Below, in pieces: positions 8,502-16,507 of a DNA stretch of 64,000 nt. The notes beneath the pieces were generated by a model. It made no database searches and was not told the DNA's origin. It saw nothing but the letters and a program-made list of their open reading frames with translations. Each line of letters opens with the position of its first letter. Within the stretch, counting starts at the first letter, position 1. A program made the position numbers and the translations under genes. The stretch is taken from assembly GCF_013131805.1 (NCBI RefSeq), contig NZ_JABJRC010000003.1, forward strand, positions 186,001-250,000. The letters run 5' to 3'. This stretch comes from Kribbella sandramycini (lineage in GTDB: Bacteria; Actinomycetota; Actinomycetes; Propionibacteriales; Kribbellaceae).

Positions 8502-9782
8502 TCAGAGCTGGACCATTTGGCTGCGTTCGGGGCCTACGCCGACGGCGGAGATGCGGGCGCCGCTGAGGGACTCGACGGCGCGGACGTAGGTCTGGGCCTC
8601 TTTGGGGAGGTCTTCGAAGGAGCGACAGGTGGTGATGTCGTCGGACCAGCCGTCGAACTCTTCGTAGATCGGCTTCGCGTGGTGGAAGTCGGTCTGGGTC
8701 ATCGGCATCTCGTCGTGGCGGGTGCCGTTGACGTCGTAGGCGACGCAGACCGGGATCTTGGCGCGGCCGGTGAGAGTGTCGAGTTTGGTGAGGACGAAGT
8801 CGGAGACGCCGTTGACGCGGGCGGCGTACCGGGCGATGACGGTGTCGTACCAGCCGCAGCGGCGCGGGCGGCCGGTCGTCGTGCCGAACTCGAAGCCCTG
8901 CTGGCGGAGCCACTCGCCGTCGGCGTCCAGCAGCTCGGTCGGGAAGGGGCCTTCGCCGACGCGGGTGGTGTAGGCCTTCACGACGGCCATCACGCGGTCG
9001 ATCCGGGTCGGCGGGATGCCGGTGCCGGTGCAGGCGCCCGCGGAGATCGCGCTGGACGACGTGACGAACGGGTAGGTGCCGTGGTCGACGTCCAGCAGCG
9101 TGGCCTGGCCCGCCTCCATCAGCACGGTCTTGCCGTCGTCGAGCGCCTTGTTCAGCAGGAGGCTGGTGTCGGCGACCATCGGGCGCAGGCGCTCGGCGTA
9201 CTGCAGCAGCTCGTCGACGACCTCGCGAACCTCGACCGCGCGCCGGTTGTACACCTTCACGAGCAGCTGGTTCTTCTGCTCGAGCGCGCCGGAGACCTTC
9301 TGCTCCAGGATCTTCTCGTCGTACAGATCCTGGACGCGGATGCCGATCCGGTTCATCTTGTCGGCGTACGTCGGGCCGATCCCGCGCCCCGTCGTCCCGA
9401 TCTTGCGGCTGCCGAGGAACCGCTCGGCGACCTTGTCGAGGGTCCGGTTGTACGGCGGGATCAGGTGCGCGCTCGCGCTGACCACCAGCCGGGACGTGTC
9501 GACGCCGCGGGCCTGGAGCGCCTCCAGCTCCTCGAACAGCACACTGAGGTCGACGACGACCCCGTTGCCGATCACCGGCGTCACCCCGGGGGTCAGGATC
9601 CCGCTCGGCAGCAGGTGCAGCGCGTACTTCTCGGTGCCGATCACGACCGTGTGGCCGGCGTTGTTGCCGCCGTTGAACTTCACCACGTAGTCGATGACCT
9701 CGCCCGTGTTGCCGAGCAGATCGGTCGCTTTGCCTTTGCCCTCATCGCCCCACTGGGCGCCGACGAGCACGATTGCGGGCAT
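8502..9782 (-). CDS. purA: Adenylosuccinate synthetase
   Basis: 426 residues, full length. It joins IMP and aspartate using GTP, the first step from IMP to AMP. The start reads [17 protein letters not shown], the family's P-loop-like signature. [11 protein letters not shown], the [14 protein letters not shown] segment and the C-terminal VGVGPERSQ are all present. A good GAGGAGGG site precedes the ATG. It is convergent with the kinase gene at its 3' end and monocistronic. The 274-bp upstream gap separates it from the VOC gene. Confidence 0.97.
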   Translation of the reverse strand: MPAIVLVGAQWGDEGKGKATDLLGNTGEVIDYVVKFNGGNNAGHTVVIGTEKYALHLLPSGILTPGVTPVIGNGVVVDLSVLFEELEALQARGVDTSRLVVSASAHLIPPYNRTLDKVAERFLGSRKIGTTGRGIGPTYADKMNRIGIRVQDLYDEKILEQKVSGALEQKNQLLVKVYNRRAVEVREVVDELLQYAERLRPMVADTSLLLNKALDDGKTVLMEAGQATLLDVDHGTYPFVTSSSAISAGACTGTGIPPTRIDRVMAVVKAYTTRVGEGPFPTELLDADGEWLRQQGFEFGTTTGRPRRCGWYDTVIARYAARVNGVSDFVLTKLDTLTGRAKIPVCVAYDVNGTRHDEMPMTQTDFHHAKPIYEEFDGWSDDITTCRSFEDLPKEAQTYVRAVESLSGARISAVGVGPERSQMVQL

Positions 9783-9989
9783 TTCAGCCCTCCTCTGAAA
9801 CGGTGAAGCCCGGAGACGTTCACCGATCGTTCAACCGGCAACGCTTCCAGGCTCTTGCGGCCAAAGCCTACCGGACGCCGGTCCACCCGCCCGTTTCGTC
9901 GTCCACGGACCTGGAACGACCACTTCAAGTAAGTGTTTCATCACTTTGCGGCTTGCGGATCCGCGTAATCACGTGCACACTCTTAGTCA

Positions 9990-10033
9990 GCGGCCCGCCG
10001 AAACTGCCGCAGGGGACGGTTCCGGCGGGCCGC
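9990..10033. terminator. Hairpin in the purA-VOC gap
   Basis: The gap 9783-10056 has no gene. It contains an 11-bp perfect stem (9990-10000 with 10023-10033) around a 22-base loop that can pair further. It lies just past the stop of the minus-strand VOC gene and is probably its terminator. The rest of the gap, next to purA, should hold the purA promoter, but I see no clear -10 or riboswitch-like fold. Confidence 0.55.
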
Positions 10034-10056
10034 TTCCTTATGAGGAAGCACAAGTC

Positions 10057-10545
10057 TTATGCCTTCAGCTCTTCGGGGTTTGAATCAAGCCATTCCTTGA
10101 CCCGCCGATCGGCCTCCTCCTTCGAGACGTCCTCGACCTTCGTCAGGATCGCCCAGCGGTGCCCGAACGGGTCGATGACCGTGCCGTACCGGTCGCCGGT
10201 CATGAACGTCGACACCGGCTCGACCGGCTTCGCTCCGGCCGCGACCGCCTTCGCGAACACCGCGTCGACATCCGGCACGTAGTGGACCAGCGACGAGTGC
10301 ACCCACTCGCCGGTAGGCGCCCGCAGCCCGAACTGCGGCATCTGGTCGCTCAGCTGCAACATCGAGTTCCCGAAGCGCAGCTCGGCCTGGCCGACACGTC
10401 CGTCCGGCAGGTCCTGCCGGCTGACCACCTCCGCGCCGAACACCTCCTGGTAGAACGCGATCGCCGCCGGCCCGTCGGGCACGGCCAGGTACGGCGTGAG
10501 CGAGTGATAACCGTCGGGGATGGGGTTTACCGTGTTCTGCGTCAT
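10057..10545 (-). CDS. VOC family (glyoxalase/PhnB-like) protein
   Basis: 162 residues from the ATG at 10545. It has the PhnB-type vicinal-oxygen-chelate pattern: LTPYLAVPDGPAAIAFYQEVFG, then MLQLSD, a VPDVDAVFAKAVAAGAK helix and GDRYGTVIDPFGHRWAI. The usual function of PhnB-like proteins is unclear, with antibiotic or aldehyde binding often proposed. It is divergent from the AraC gene that starts about 55 bp away, so the two may be functionally linked. Confidence 0.85.
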   Translation of the reverse strand: MTQNTVNPIPDGYHSLTPYLAVPDGPAAIAFYQEVFGAEVVSRQDLPDGRVGQAELRFGNSMLQLSDQMPQFGLRAPTGEWVHSSLVHYVPDVDAVFAKAVAAGAKPVEPVSTFMTGDRYGTVIDPFGHRWAILTKVEDVSKEEADRRVKEWLDSNPEELKA

Positions 10546-10599
10546 GTGTTCAGTCAATCTCTCGGCCGCACCGCCGGTCTTGTAAGAAAGCGACAGCCG

Positions 10600-11418
10600 T
10601 TGACGCAGCCGTCCGACAGCGAGAAGGGCATCCTGCACCCGCAGGAGCAGGCCCGGCATCGCACGCTGCAGCGGCTCGCCCCCGGCGCCGCGGTGGCCCG
10701 GTTCGTCGAGTGGTACTGGATCGTCGAGTGGGAGCTGGACGAGCCGTACACGGCCGAAGTACTGCCGTACCCCAGCGTCAACGTCACCTTCGAACAGCCG
10801 GGCGGCGCCTTCGTGAACGGCGTCTGCACCCGCAAGTTCGAGCGGCAGCTCATCGGCCGCGGCCGCGTCTTCGGGGCGAAGTTCTGGGCCGGCGGCTTCG
10901 GTGCGATCACCGGGCTGGACGTCGGCGCCCTCAGCGACCAGGTCGTCCCGCTGACCGACGTCTTCCCGGACGGCGACCGCCTCGCCGACCTGGTCTTCGC
11001 CGAGGAGTCCGACGTCCGACGTCGCGCCGTCTTCGAGGCGTTCCTCCACGACCACCTCGCAGCGCCGGACCCGTCGTACGAGCTGGTCCGCACCATCGTC
11101 ACCGCAATGGCCACCGACCGCAGCCTGGCCCGCGTAGACGAGATCACCGCCCGTTTCGACATCCCCATCCGCACCCTGCAACGACTCTTCCGCCGCTACG
11201 TCGGCGTCGGCCCCAAGTGGGTCCTCCAGCGCTACCGCCTGCACGACGGCGCCGAACTCCTCGCCCGCGGCGAAGTAGCCGAGCTGGCCGACCTGTCGGC
11301 GTCACTCGGCTACTTCGACCAGGCGCACTTCTCCAAGGAGTTCAAGCAGCAGATCGGTCTCACCCCAGCGGAGTACGCCGCGCGAACGGCTACCGAGCGC
11401 CAGACCACGTACCGCTGA
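10600..11418 (+). CDS. AraC family transcriptional regulator
   Basis: About 272 residues if the TTG at 10600 is used. No ATG or GTG suits the family length, and a purine-rich AAGAAAG stretch lies upstream. The N-terminal domain (ARFVEWYWIVEWEL, VLPYPSVNVTFE) is like the AraC group with a DUF6597-type sensor. The C-terminal double helix-turn-helix runs from about residue 165: RTLQRLFRRYVGVGPKWVLQ and LGYFDQAHFSKEFKQQIG. It is divergent from the VOC gene, its probable target. The start remains uncertain. Confidence 0.82.
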   Translation: MTQPSDSEKGILHPQEQARHRTLQRLAPGAAVARFVEWYWIVEWELDEPYTAEVLPYPSVNVTFEQPGGAFVNGVCTRKFERQLIGRGRVFGAKFWAGGFGAITGLDVGALSDQVVPLTDVFPDGDRLADLVFAEESDVRRRAVFEAFLHDHLAAPDPSYELVRTIVTAMATDRSLARVDEITARFDIPIRTLQRLFRRYVGVGPKWVLQRYRLHDGAELLARGEVAELADLSASLGYFDQAHFSKEFKQQIGLTPAEYAARTATERQTTYR

Positions 11419-11425
11419 TTGCGGG

Positions 11426-11803
11426 CTAGGGCCACATCCTTGTGACTCGCCCGTGCTCGAGCACGTGCCAGAAACCGACCGGCGTCCTGGCAGCAGCCCG
11501 CAGGATCGCCCCCTCGGCATCGATGAAGCGCTGAGCCATCTGCTCGAGTTGGAGGTTGCCCGACGCGAGACAGAACAACTGGCCCCGCTCCAGCGCCTGG
11601 AGTTCCTGGGCGCGGTACCGGATCTTCTTGTCCTTGGTCAGCAGAATCCAGCCCCGCGAGCAGCCTTCGGCGATCCAGACTTCGTCCGGAACATTGGCTG
11701 CATCATCAGGATAGAACTCGGCAATCAGGTGAGTTGTCCAGCCATGGGCACGAAGACGACTCGCCGACGACTTCCCGAGGCTCCGATCGAAGAAGAACCT
11801 CAG
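11426..11803 (-). CDS. PIN-like toxin of a VapC45-type toxin-antitoxin pair
   Basis: 125 residues if translation starts at the CTG at 11803. The CTG overlaps the antitoxin stop as CTGA, and the protein then begins LRFFFDRSLG, exactly where the PIN-like (PF18478-type) fold starts with its first Asp. The only in-frame ATG (11890) would add about 29 unrelated residues. Further motifs are a PDEVWIAEGCSRGWILLTKDKK segment, broken here for length only at its ends, and a C-terminal FWHVLEHGRVTRMW. By analogy with M. tuberculosis VapC45 it should be a ribonuclease that is held inactive by the upstream gene product. The use of CTG is inference. Confidence 0.75.
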   Translation of the reverse strand: MRFFFDRSLGKSSASRLRAHGWTTHLIAEFYPDDAANVPDEVWIAEGCSRGWILLTKDKKIRYRAQELQALERGQLFCLASGNLQLEQMAQRFIDAEGAILRAAARTPVGFWHVLEHGRVTRMWP

Positions 11804-12441
11804 GCTGCCTGGCGGAGGACATTCTCGACTACATCCGCGGGAAGTTCGTACTCCTCTGCGACCACACTGATCGACTCGCCGGTCCTCCACAGTGAGACCA
11901 TCGCCTCGACCGGAGTCTTGGTCTTGGCCAGTACGGGGCCACCCCAGCCGAAGCGTGGGTCGATCACGACCTCGGCCTCGGCCGGATACTGCGGAAGCTT
12001 GAGCCGTGCCGGAGCACCGTCGTTGTCCCAGGTGATGTAGGTCAGATAGTCCGCCAGGACCTCCGGAAACGCACCCTGCCTATCCGGCGCGCGCACCAGA
12101 GACTCATCAGCCACGCGAACAAACAACTCAATGCCATCAGTGGCGATCCGCGCACTTGCGAGCGCATAGGTGTCTCCGAACTCGGCTCTGACCAAGTCGG
12201 CGGCCCGTCTGATGCTCGGCATCGAGAATCCGAGTTCTTCGCGAAGAGTCCGCAACACGTAGGCCTCGATGATCCCAACGAAGAGAACTCTCGGCCATCC
12301 CCGCCGCTCAGGTCGGACCGCGTGCACCAACGGTGTGCCTGAAGCGGCCGACAACCAGGTGTCCAGTGTCGACTCCGGCATCTTGAGATACCTGGCCGCC
12401 TCCCGGGCAGTGAGGAGTGGCGTCGTGTAGATGTCCGTCAT
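11800..12441 (-). CDS. DUF433 / MerR-like HTH antitoxin (VapB45-type)
   Basis: 213 residues from the ATG at 12441, with a GAGAGGAGAAGG site upstream. The N-terminus is a helix-turn-helix (LLTAREAARYLKMPESTLDTWL), the middle is a dimer-like helical region, and the C-terminus is the DUF433 unit (VVIDPRFGWGGPVLAKTKTP, VVAEEYELPADVVENVLR). This domain order fits VapB45-type antitoxins rather than classical small VapB. It overlaps the toxin gene by 4 bp, so the two are translationally coupled, and the antitoxin should autorepress the pair. Confidence 0.8.
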   Translation of the reverse strand: MTDIYTTPLLTAREAARYLKMPESTLDTWLSAASGTPLVHAVRPERRGWPRVLFVGIIEAYVLRTLREELGFSMPSIRRAADLVRAEFGDTYALASARIATDGIELFVRVADESLVRAPDRQGAFPEVLADYLTYITWDNDGAPARLKLPQYPAEAEVVIDPRFGWGGPVLAKTKTPVEAMVSLWRTGESISVVAEEYELPADVVENVLRQAA

Positions 12442-12522
12442 CGGCCTTCTCCTCTCCAGTTCTTTCCGGCGATCACCCGCTGGATGCCTCGCCACGAAGT
12501 GTTCCAGACCTCGCCGACAAAA

Positions 12523-13752
12523 CTACGTCACGGTGCCACGAACCGCCGCCATCTTCCGTTCACCGAACTTCACAGTCAGCCCCATCAGCACACAGGTGAC
12601 CGCGGCGGTCAGTGCGACCGCGAAGCCGAAGTGGGGTGCGTTGTTGTCAACGATTCGACCTGCTAACGCGGCGCCGAGTGCGATACCGGCTGCGGCGCCG
12701 GAGTTGAGCCAGGTGAACGCCTGGGTCAGTACGGCGGGCTGCACCGACGCCTCGGTCAGAACTGAGGAGAGGGTCTGGATGGGCGCAATCGCCAACCCTG
12801 GAAGGGCTAACGCGACTCCTACTGCCCACGGCTGGTTGACGAACAGCAGTGGGATCGTGGCGACGGCCAGGAGACTCAACGCCGTGACGAACTGGTTCGG
12901 CGCGAGCATCCGCCAGCGTCTTGCTCCGTAGGCCAATCCGGCGAACAGACTGACCAGACTGGTGATGCTGTAGAGCGGTCCGGCGAGGGACGGCGTACCA
13001 CGGCCGACGGCGTACGCGGTGACGGAAACCTGCATGCTGCCGAAGAAGAGGCCGATGCCGATGTTGGTGCCGACCAGTGCGAGGAATCGCTTGTGCAGCA
13101 GGGGACTTGAGCTCACCTGCTGGCCGCGCTGCACGGGCGGCGGCGCCGTACGCCGTTGCGCGGCGAGAGCGAACCCACCGACGAGCACGAGGCCCGTGGC
13201 GAACGCCGAACCGGCGACTGGACTACACAGCGAGCTGACTGTGCCGATGAGGAGTGGGCCGACCATGAAGGAGATGCCGACGCTCAGCGACTCCAGCGCG
13301 AAGGCTGAGGACAGGAGCGGTGAGCCACGCAGCGCCTGCGACCAGCGGGCCGAGGTCTGCGCGCCGACCTGCGGCAGTGATGCTCCGGCGAGCACTCCGG
13401 CCGTGATGAGCGCAGGCAGGGAGGCCTGACTCACGGTGAGCCCGATGAGCAGTGCCACTGTCGCTGCGTGAATCAGCAGCGTGATCGGCAGCATGCGGGT
13501 CTGGCCGTATCGGTCGATCAGTCGGGCGACCTGCGGTCCGGCCAACGCTTCAGCGACAGCGAAGCCGCCGGTCACGCTGCCTGCGACGGCGTACGAGCCT
13601 GTCGCGCCGTGTACCAGCCAGACGATGCCCAGGCTGGTCATGGCGATACCGATGCGAGCTGGTGCGGCCGCGAGGTAGAACTTCAACGCCCCCGGTGTCC
13701 GCAGCACCTCGGCGTACGTGGGCGTGACAATCCGTCCGGTGAGAGCCGGCAC
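12523..13752 (-). CDS. MFS transporter
   Basis: 409 residues starting with GTG at 13752, preceded by GGAAGG. Hydropathy indicates about 12 transmembrane segments. The early part (FYLAAAPARIGIAMTSLGIVW, VARLIDRYGQTR between TM2 and TM3) is typical of major facilitator drug/metabolite exporters of the YbfB/AraJ-like kind. The substrate cannot be told. It is followed by the DUF433 antitoxin gene about 80 bp downstream, probably a separate unit. Confidence 0.87.
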   Translation of the reverse strand: MPALTGRIVTPTYAEVLRTPGALKFYLAAAPARIGIAMTSLGIVWLVHGATGSYAVAGSVTGGFAVAEALAGPQVARLIDRYGQTRMLPITLLIHAATVALLIGLTVSQASLPALITAGVLAGASLPQVGAQTSARWSQALRGSPLLSSAFALESLSVGISFMVGPLLIGTVSSLCSPVAGSAFATGLVLVGGFALAAQRRTAPPPVQRGQQVSSSPLLHKRFLALVGTNIGIGLFFGSMQVSVTAYAVGRGTPSLAGPLYSITSLVSLFAGLAYGARRWRMLAPNQFVTALSLLAVATIPLLFVNQPWAVGVALALPGLAIAPIQTLSSVLTEASVQPAVLTQAFTWLNSGAAAGIALGAALAGRIVDNNAPHFGFAVALTAAVTCVLMGLTVKFGERKMAAVRGTVT

Positions 13753-13907
13753 GGTGGGACCTTCCGCTGCCCGCCGGGGCGGCGACGCGGCCGTGGGCGT
13801 CCTGCTTCACCGGCCTGTCGATCCACCGACAACCGTCCATATCTCGGGCAGGAAGCGGGGACGCACGCCGCCTACCGGCTATATCAACGGGCAGAGATCT
13901 CGTTCGT

Positions 13908-14642
13908 TCAGGTTGACCGGAACATCGTACCGTCCTGGAGCACCGGAACGGCTCGGCTCTGGTCGAGCTCCGCGGCGATCCGCACGTCCTCGTCGTAGCC
14001 GATCGCTGCCAACTCGCGCCCGCCGGCGCATTCGTGCAGAAGCGTCGGGAGCTGGCTCGCAACCGCCTCGTACGCCGCCACGGCCGCTCCGGCCTCAGGC
14101 GACAGGTCAGTACGCCGCAGTGCACTCAGAAACCCGCCAGCACCCCACAGGTCCTCGACTGCGGGTCTGAGCGACCCGTCGCGCCACCGCTCGCCAGCTG
14201 CGATCGCAGTCACCCGGGCCTCCGGTCGCTGTCGCACCCACTCAGCCGCTGCCAGCCGGTTGCGCAGTGATACCGCGATCACGGTCGCACCGGTCGCGCT
14301 CAGCTGTTGGGAGATCGTGGAGCCGTTGGGAGAGGGCAGAACGAGCCTCTCCAGGTTCTGCGCGCGCCTGATCGTGACCGGTGACAGGCTGACGCCGTCC
14401 GGCCCGGCCTGGGAGCGGCCGACGGCCAGGGCGGCGTCGTGCTGCGCGGCGTACGCGACTGCCGTCTCGTCCCGCCAGCGGTACGGATAGACGTCGATAC
14501 CGAGATCGGCCGCGACCGTCACCGCAGTGGTGAAGGACAGGACGTCGACCACCGCGACGATGTCACCGGGGACGGCGTCCGCCCCGGCCGGGCCCCAATC
14601 GAACCCGACGCCGAAGCCATGTTGCGCGTATGGGCTGGTCAC
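13908..14642 (-). CDS. 2-phosphosulfolactate phosphatase (ComB)-like protein
   Basis: 244 residues from the GTG at 14642, which has CAGGA about 9 bases upstream. A TTG at 14678 would leave no binding site. The fold shows ComB-like features: DIVAVVDVLSFTTAVTVA with the Asp and Ser/Thr of the active site, LVLPSPNGSTIS, and the AAGERWRDGSLRPAVEDLWGAG block. ComB makes sulfolactate in coenzyme M synthesis, but actinomycete homologues lack that pathway, so the real substrate is unknown. The start region lies in the stem-loop 14635-14669. Confidence 0.8.
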   Translation of the reverse strand: MTSPYAQHGFGVGFDWGPAGADAVPGDIVAVVDVLSFTTAVTVAADLGIDVYPYRWRDETAVAYAAQHDAALAVGRSQAGPDGVSLSPVTIRRAQNLERLVLPSPNGSTISQQLSATGATVIAVSLRNRLAAAEWVRQRPEARVTAIAAGERWRDGSLRPAVEDLWGAGGFLSALRRTDLSPEAGAAVAAYEAVASQLPTLLHECAGGRELAAIGYDEDVRIAAELDQSRAVPVLQDGTMFRST

Positions 14643-14669
14643 CCGCGCATCCTGCGCGCGGGTGACCAG
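14635..14669 (-). promoter_or_regulatory. Perfect 14-bp inverted repeat over the ComB-like gene start
   Basis: Bases 14635-14648 and 14656-14669 are perfect inverted repeats with a 7-base spacer. On the minus-strand mRNA the loop reads GCAGGAT, which shows the likely Shine-Dalgarno bases, and the GTG start is inside the stem. It could be a translation-control hairpin, or a terminator of the DUF3151 gene just upstream. There is no T tract. Confidence 0.5.
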
Positions 14670-14685
14670 ACCGGGCAAGCGGATT

Positions 14686-15093
14686 TCAGGCCAGCACGTC
14701 GGCGGCCGTAGGCGACGAGTCGCGCAGGAAGGTGGCGCAGCGCTCGGCCTCCTCCTTCTCGTCGATCAGACCGGCGGCCTTGCCGAGGACGGCGAGGCAG
14801 CGCAGGAAGCCGCGGTTCGGCTCGTGCTCCCACGGGACCGGCCCGTGGCCCTTCCAGCCGTTGCGGCGGAGCAGGTCGAGACCGCGGTGGTAGCCCGTCC
14901 GCGCGTAGGCGTACGCCTCGATCGTCCGGCCCCCTTCCAGGGCCGCCTCGGCCAGCGTCCCCCAGGCCAGCGAGGACGCCGGGAACTTGGCCGCGACATC
15001 GGTCGCGGAGACCCCGGCGGCGAGTTCCGCCGCGGCCGGGTCCACGGGGAGTAGTGTCTCGGGTGGACCTGAGAGCAGATTGTTCAATTCCAT
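14686..15093 (-). CDS. DUF3151 family protein
   Basis: 135 residues from the ATG at 15093 (a GTG two codons earlier is possible). The sequence matches this small actinomycete-only family: FPASSLAWGTLAEAALEG, AYAYARTGYHRGLDLLRRNGW and PVPWEHEPNRGFLRCLAVLG. The helical repeats resemble a TPR-like fold. Function is unknown. Its conservation among actinomycetes suggests a housekeeping role. The ComB-like gene follows on the same strand after the hairpin. Confidence 0.87.
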   Translation of the reverse strand: MELNNLLSGPPETLLPVDPAAAELAAGVSATDVAAKFPASSLAWGTLAEAALEGGRTIEAYAYARTGYHRGLDLLRRNGWKGHGPVPWEHEPNRGFLRCLAVLGKAAGLIDEKEEAERCATFLRDSSPTAADVLA

Positions 15094-15239
15094 AAGCACA
15101 TCTTCGCTGATCGCGCATCCGGCTCGGCACGTGACCGTCTGACGAAATCCGTTGACCGTTCACCGACCGGCCACGGATGCTTGAGACCCTGCGTCAAGAC
15201 CGCCGTGGTTCCCAGCTACGGCCCAGTTGGAGGCACCGG

Positions 15240-15689
15240 ATGAGCGTCATTGTTCTGAATGCGTCGTACGAACCGCTGCACACCGTCTCGATCCAGCACG
15301 CCATCCGGATGCTGGTTCGCGAGGTCGCGGTCGTCGAAGAGGCGCACGGTGGCCGGACCATCGGCCCGTTCCCTGTCCCCCGGGTCCTCCGCCTGGTGCG
15401 CTACGTGGTCACCCACTGGCGCTACGCCGCCGGCCGGATGAAGTACTCCAAACACGGCGTTCTGCGGCGCGACAAGTTCCGCTGCGCCTACTGCGGCCTC
15501 GACAACGCCGACACCATGGACCACGTCCACCCGCGCTCCAGAGGCGGCCGTACCGAGTGGCTGAACGCCGTCGCCGCCCATGCCTCCTGTAACGAGCGCA
15601 AAGGCAACCGCACCCCCAGCGAGGCCGACATGCCGCTCCTATGGCAACCCTGGATACCAACCAGAGCCGAGCTCGTCATAGCCACATGA
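15240..15689 (+). CDS. HNH endonuclease family protein
   Basis: 149 residues from the ATG at 15240 with a TTGGAGG site. The N-terminal half (SVIVLNASYEPLHTVSIQHA) is the conserved head seen in this actinomycete HNH group. The C-terminal half has the nuclease: CAYCG zinc-binding Cys pair, MDHVHPRSRGG with the HNH His residues, and HASCNERKGNRTP. It is not attached to a restriction or prophage context, and such genes are widely conserved and probably act in DNA processing or repair. Its stop codon is inside the terminator hairpin. Confidence 0.88.
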   Translation: MSVIVLNASYEPLHTVSIQHAIRMLVREVAVVEEAHGGRTIGPFPVPRVLRLVRYVVTHWRYAAGRMKYSKHGVLRRDKFRCAYCGLDNADTMDHVHPRSRGGRTEWLNAVAAHASCNERKGNRTPSEADMPLLWQPWIPTRAELVIAT

Positions 15690-15700
15690 CGAGCTTTTTT
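15670..15700 (+). terminator. Rho-independent terminator of the HNH gene
   Basis: A 10-bp perfect stem (15670-15679 with 15686-15695) and a 6-base loop are followed by six T (15695-15700). This is the only textbook U-tract terminator I found in the window. The HNH stop codon is in the stem. Confidence 0.85.
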
Positions 15701-15701
15701 C

Positions 15702-16445
15702 ATGCCCGCTGACCGTCCGCCCCTCGAGATCAGCACGCTCGCGGACCGGCCGCACCTGGCCGGGGCCGAGCTCGACGCCGGCGACTGGCCGGAGTTCATG
15801 CGCCACAACCGCGTCTCCGAGGCGTACTTCTGGCGCACGCTCGACACCTTCCCGACCACGTGCCTGGTCGCGACCGCTCCCGACGGGACAGTCGTCGCCG
15901 ACGCCCACGCCGTCCAGCTCGCCGCCCGCCCGGCCCTGCCCACCGGGGGCTGGGAGCAGACCGCCGTCTGGGCTTTTGCCGACGCCGAGCGCGGCGTCCG
16001 GGCGGACACCACTTGCGCGCTCGACATCAGCGTCGCGCAGCCCTACCAGCGCCAAGGCGTGGCTGCGGCCATGCTCGCCGCCCTCCGCCAGGCTGCCGCC
16101 GACCTCGGGCACCGGACGCTCCTGGCGCCGGTCCGCCCGAGCCGGAAGTCCGCCGAGCCGCACACCTCGATGCGCGCGTACGCCGCCCGCACGCGCGCGG
16201 ACGGGCTGCCGGCCGATCCCTGGCTTCGGACCCACGTCCGGATGGGCGGCGAGATCGTCGGCATCGCGCCGGCGTCGTGGCTGATCGCCGGCTCACTCGA
16301 CGAATGGCGGCGCTGGACGTCGTTGCCGTTCGACACCGCGGGCCCGATCGACGTACCGGGCGCCTTGGTGCCGGTGCACTGCGATCCGGCGGCCGGGACG
16401 GCGACGTACACCGAACCGAACGTATGGGTGCGGCACCGGCTCTGA
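15702..16445 (+). CDS. GNAT family N-acetyltransferase
   Basis: 247 residues. The core has LDISVAQPYQRQGVAAAMLAALRQAA, where QRQGVA is the acetyl-CoA loop of GNAT enzymes. The C-terminal third (WLIAGSLDEWRRWTSLPFD and the PVHCDPAAGTATYTEPNVWV segment) is shared by a group of actinomycete acetyltransferases. The ATG lies one base after the T tract of the HNH terminator and has no ribosome-binding site. The gene must be read through, be leaderless, or start at the next in-frame ATG (15797). Substrate unknown. Confidence 0.75.
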   Translation: MPADRPPLEISTLADRPHLAGAELDAGDWPEFMRHNRVSEAYFWRTLDTFPTTCLVATAPDGTVVADAHAVQLAARPALPTGGWEQTAVWAFADAERGVRADTTCALDISVAQPYQRQGVAAAMLAALRQAAADLGHRTLLAPVRPSRKSAEPHTSMRAYAARTRADGLPADPWLRTHVRMGGEIVGIAPASWLIAGSLDEWRRWTSLPFDTAGPIDVPGALVPVHCDPAAGTATYTEPNVWVRHRL

Positions 16446-16507
16446 AGTTCTCCACAGGCTGGAAATCGATCGGCGAATCGGGGGCCGATCGCGGCAGGTT
16501 CTAGGGC

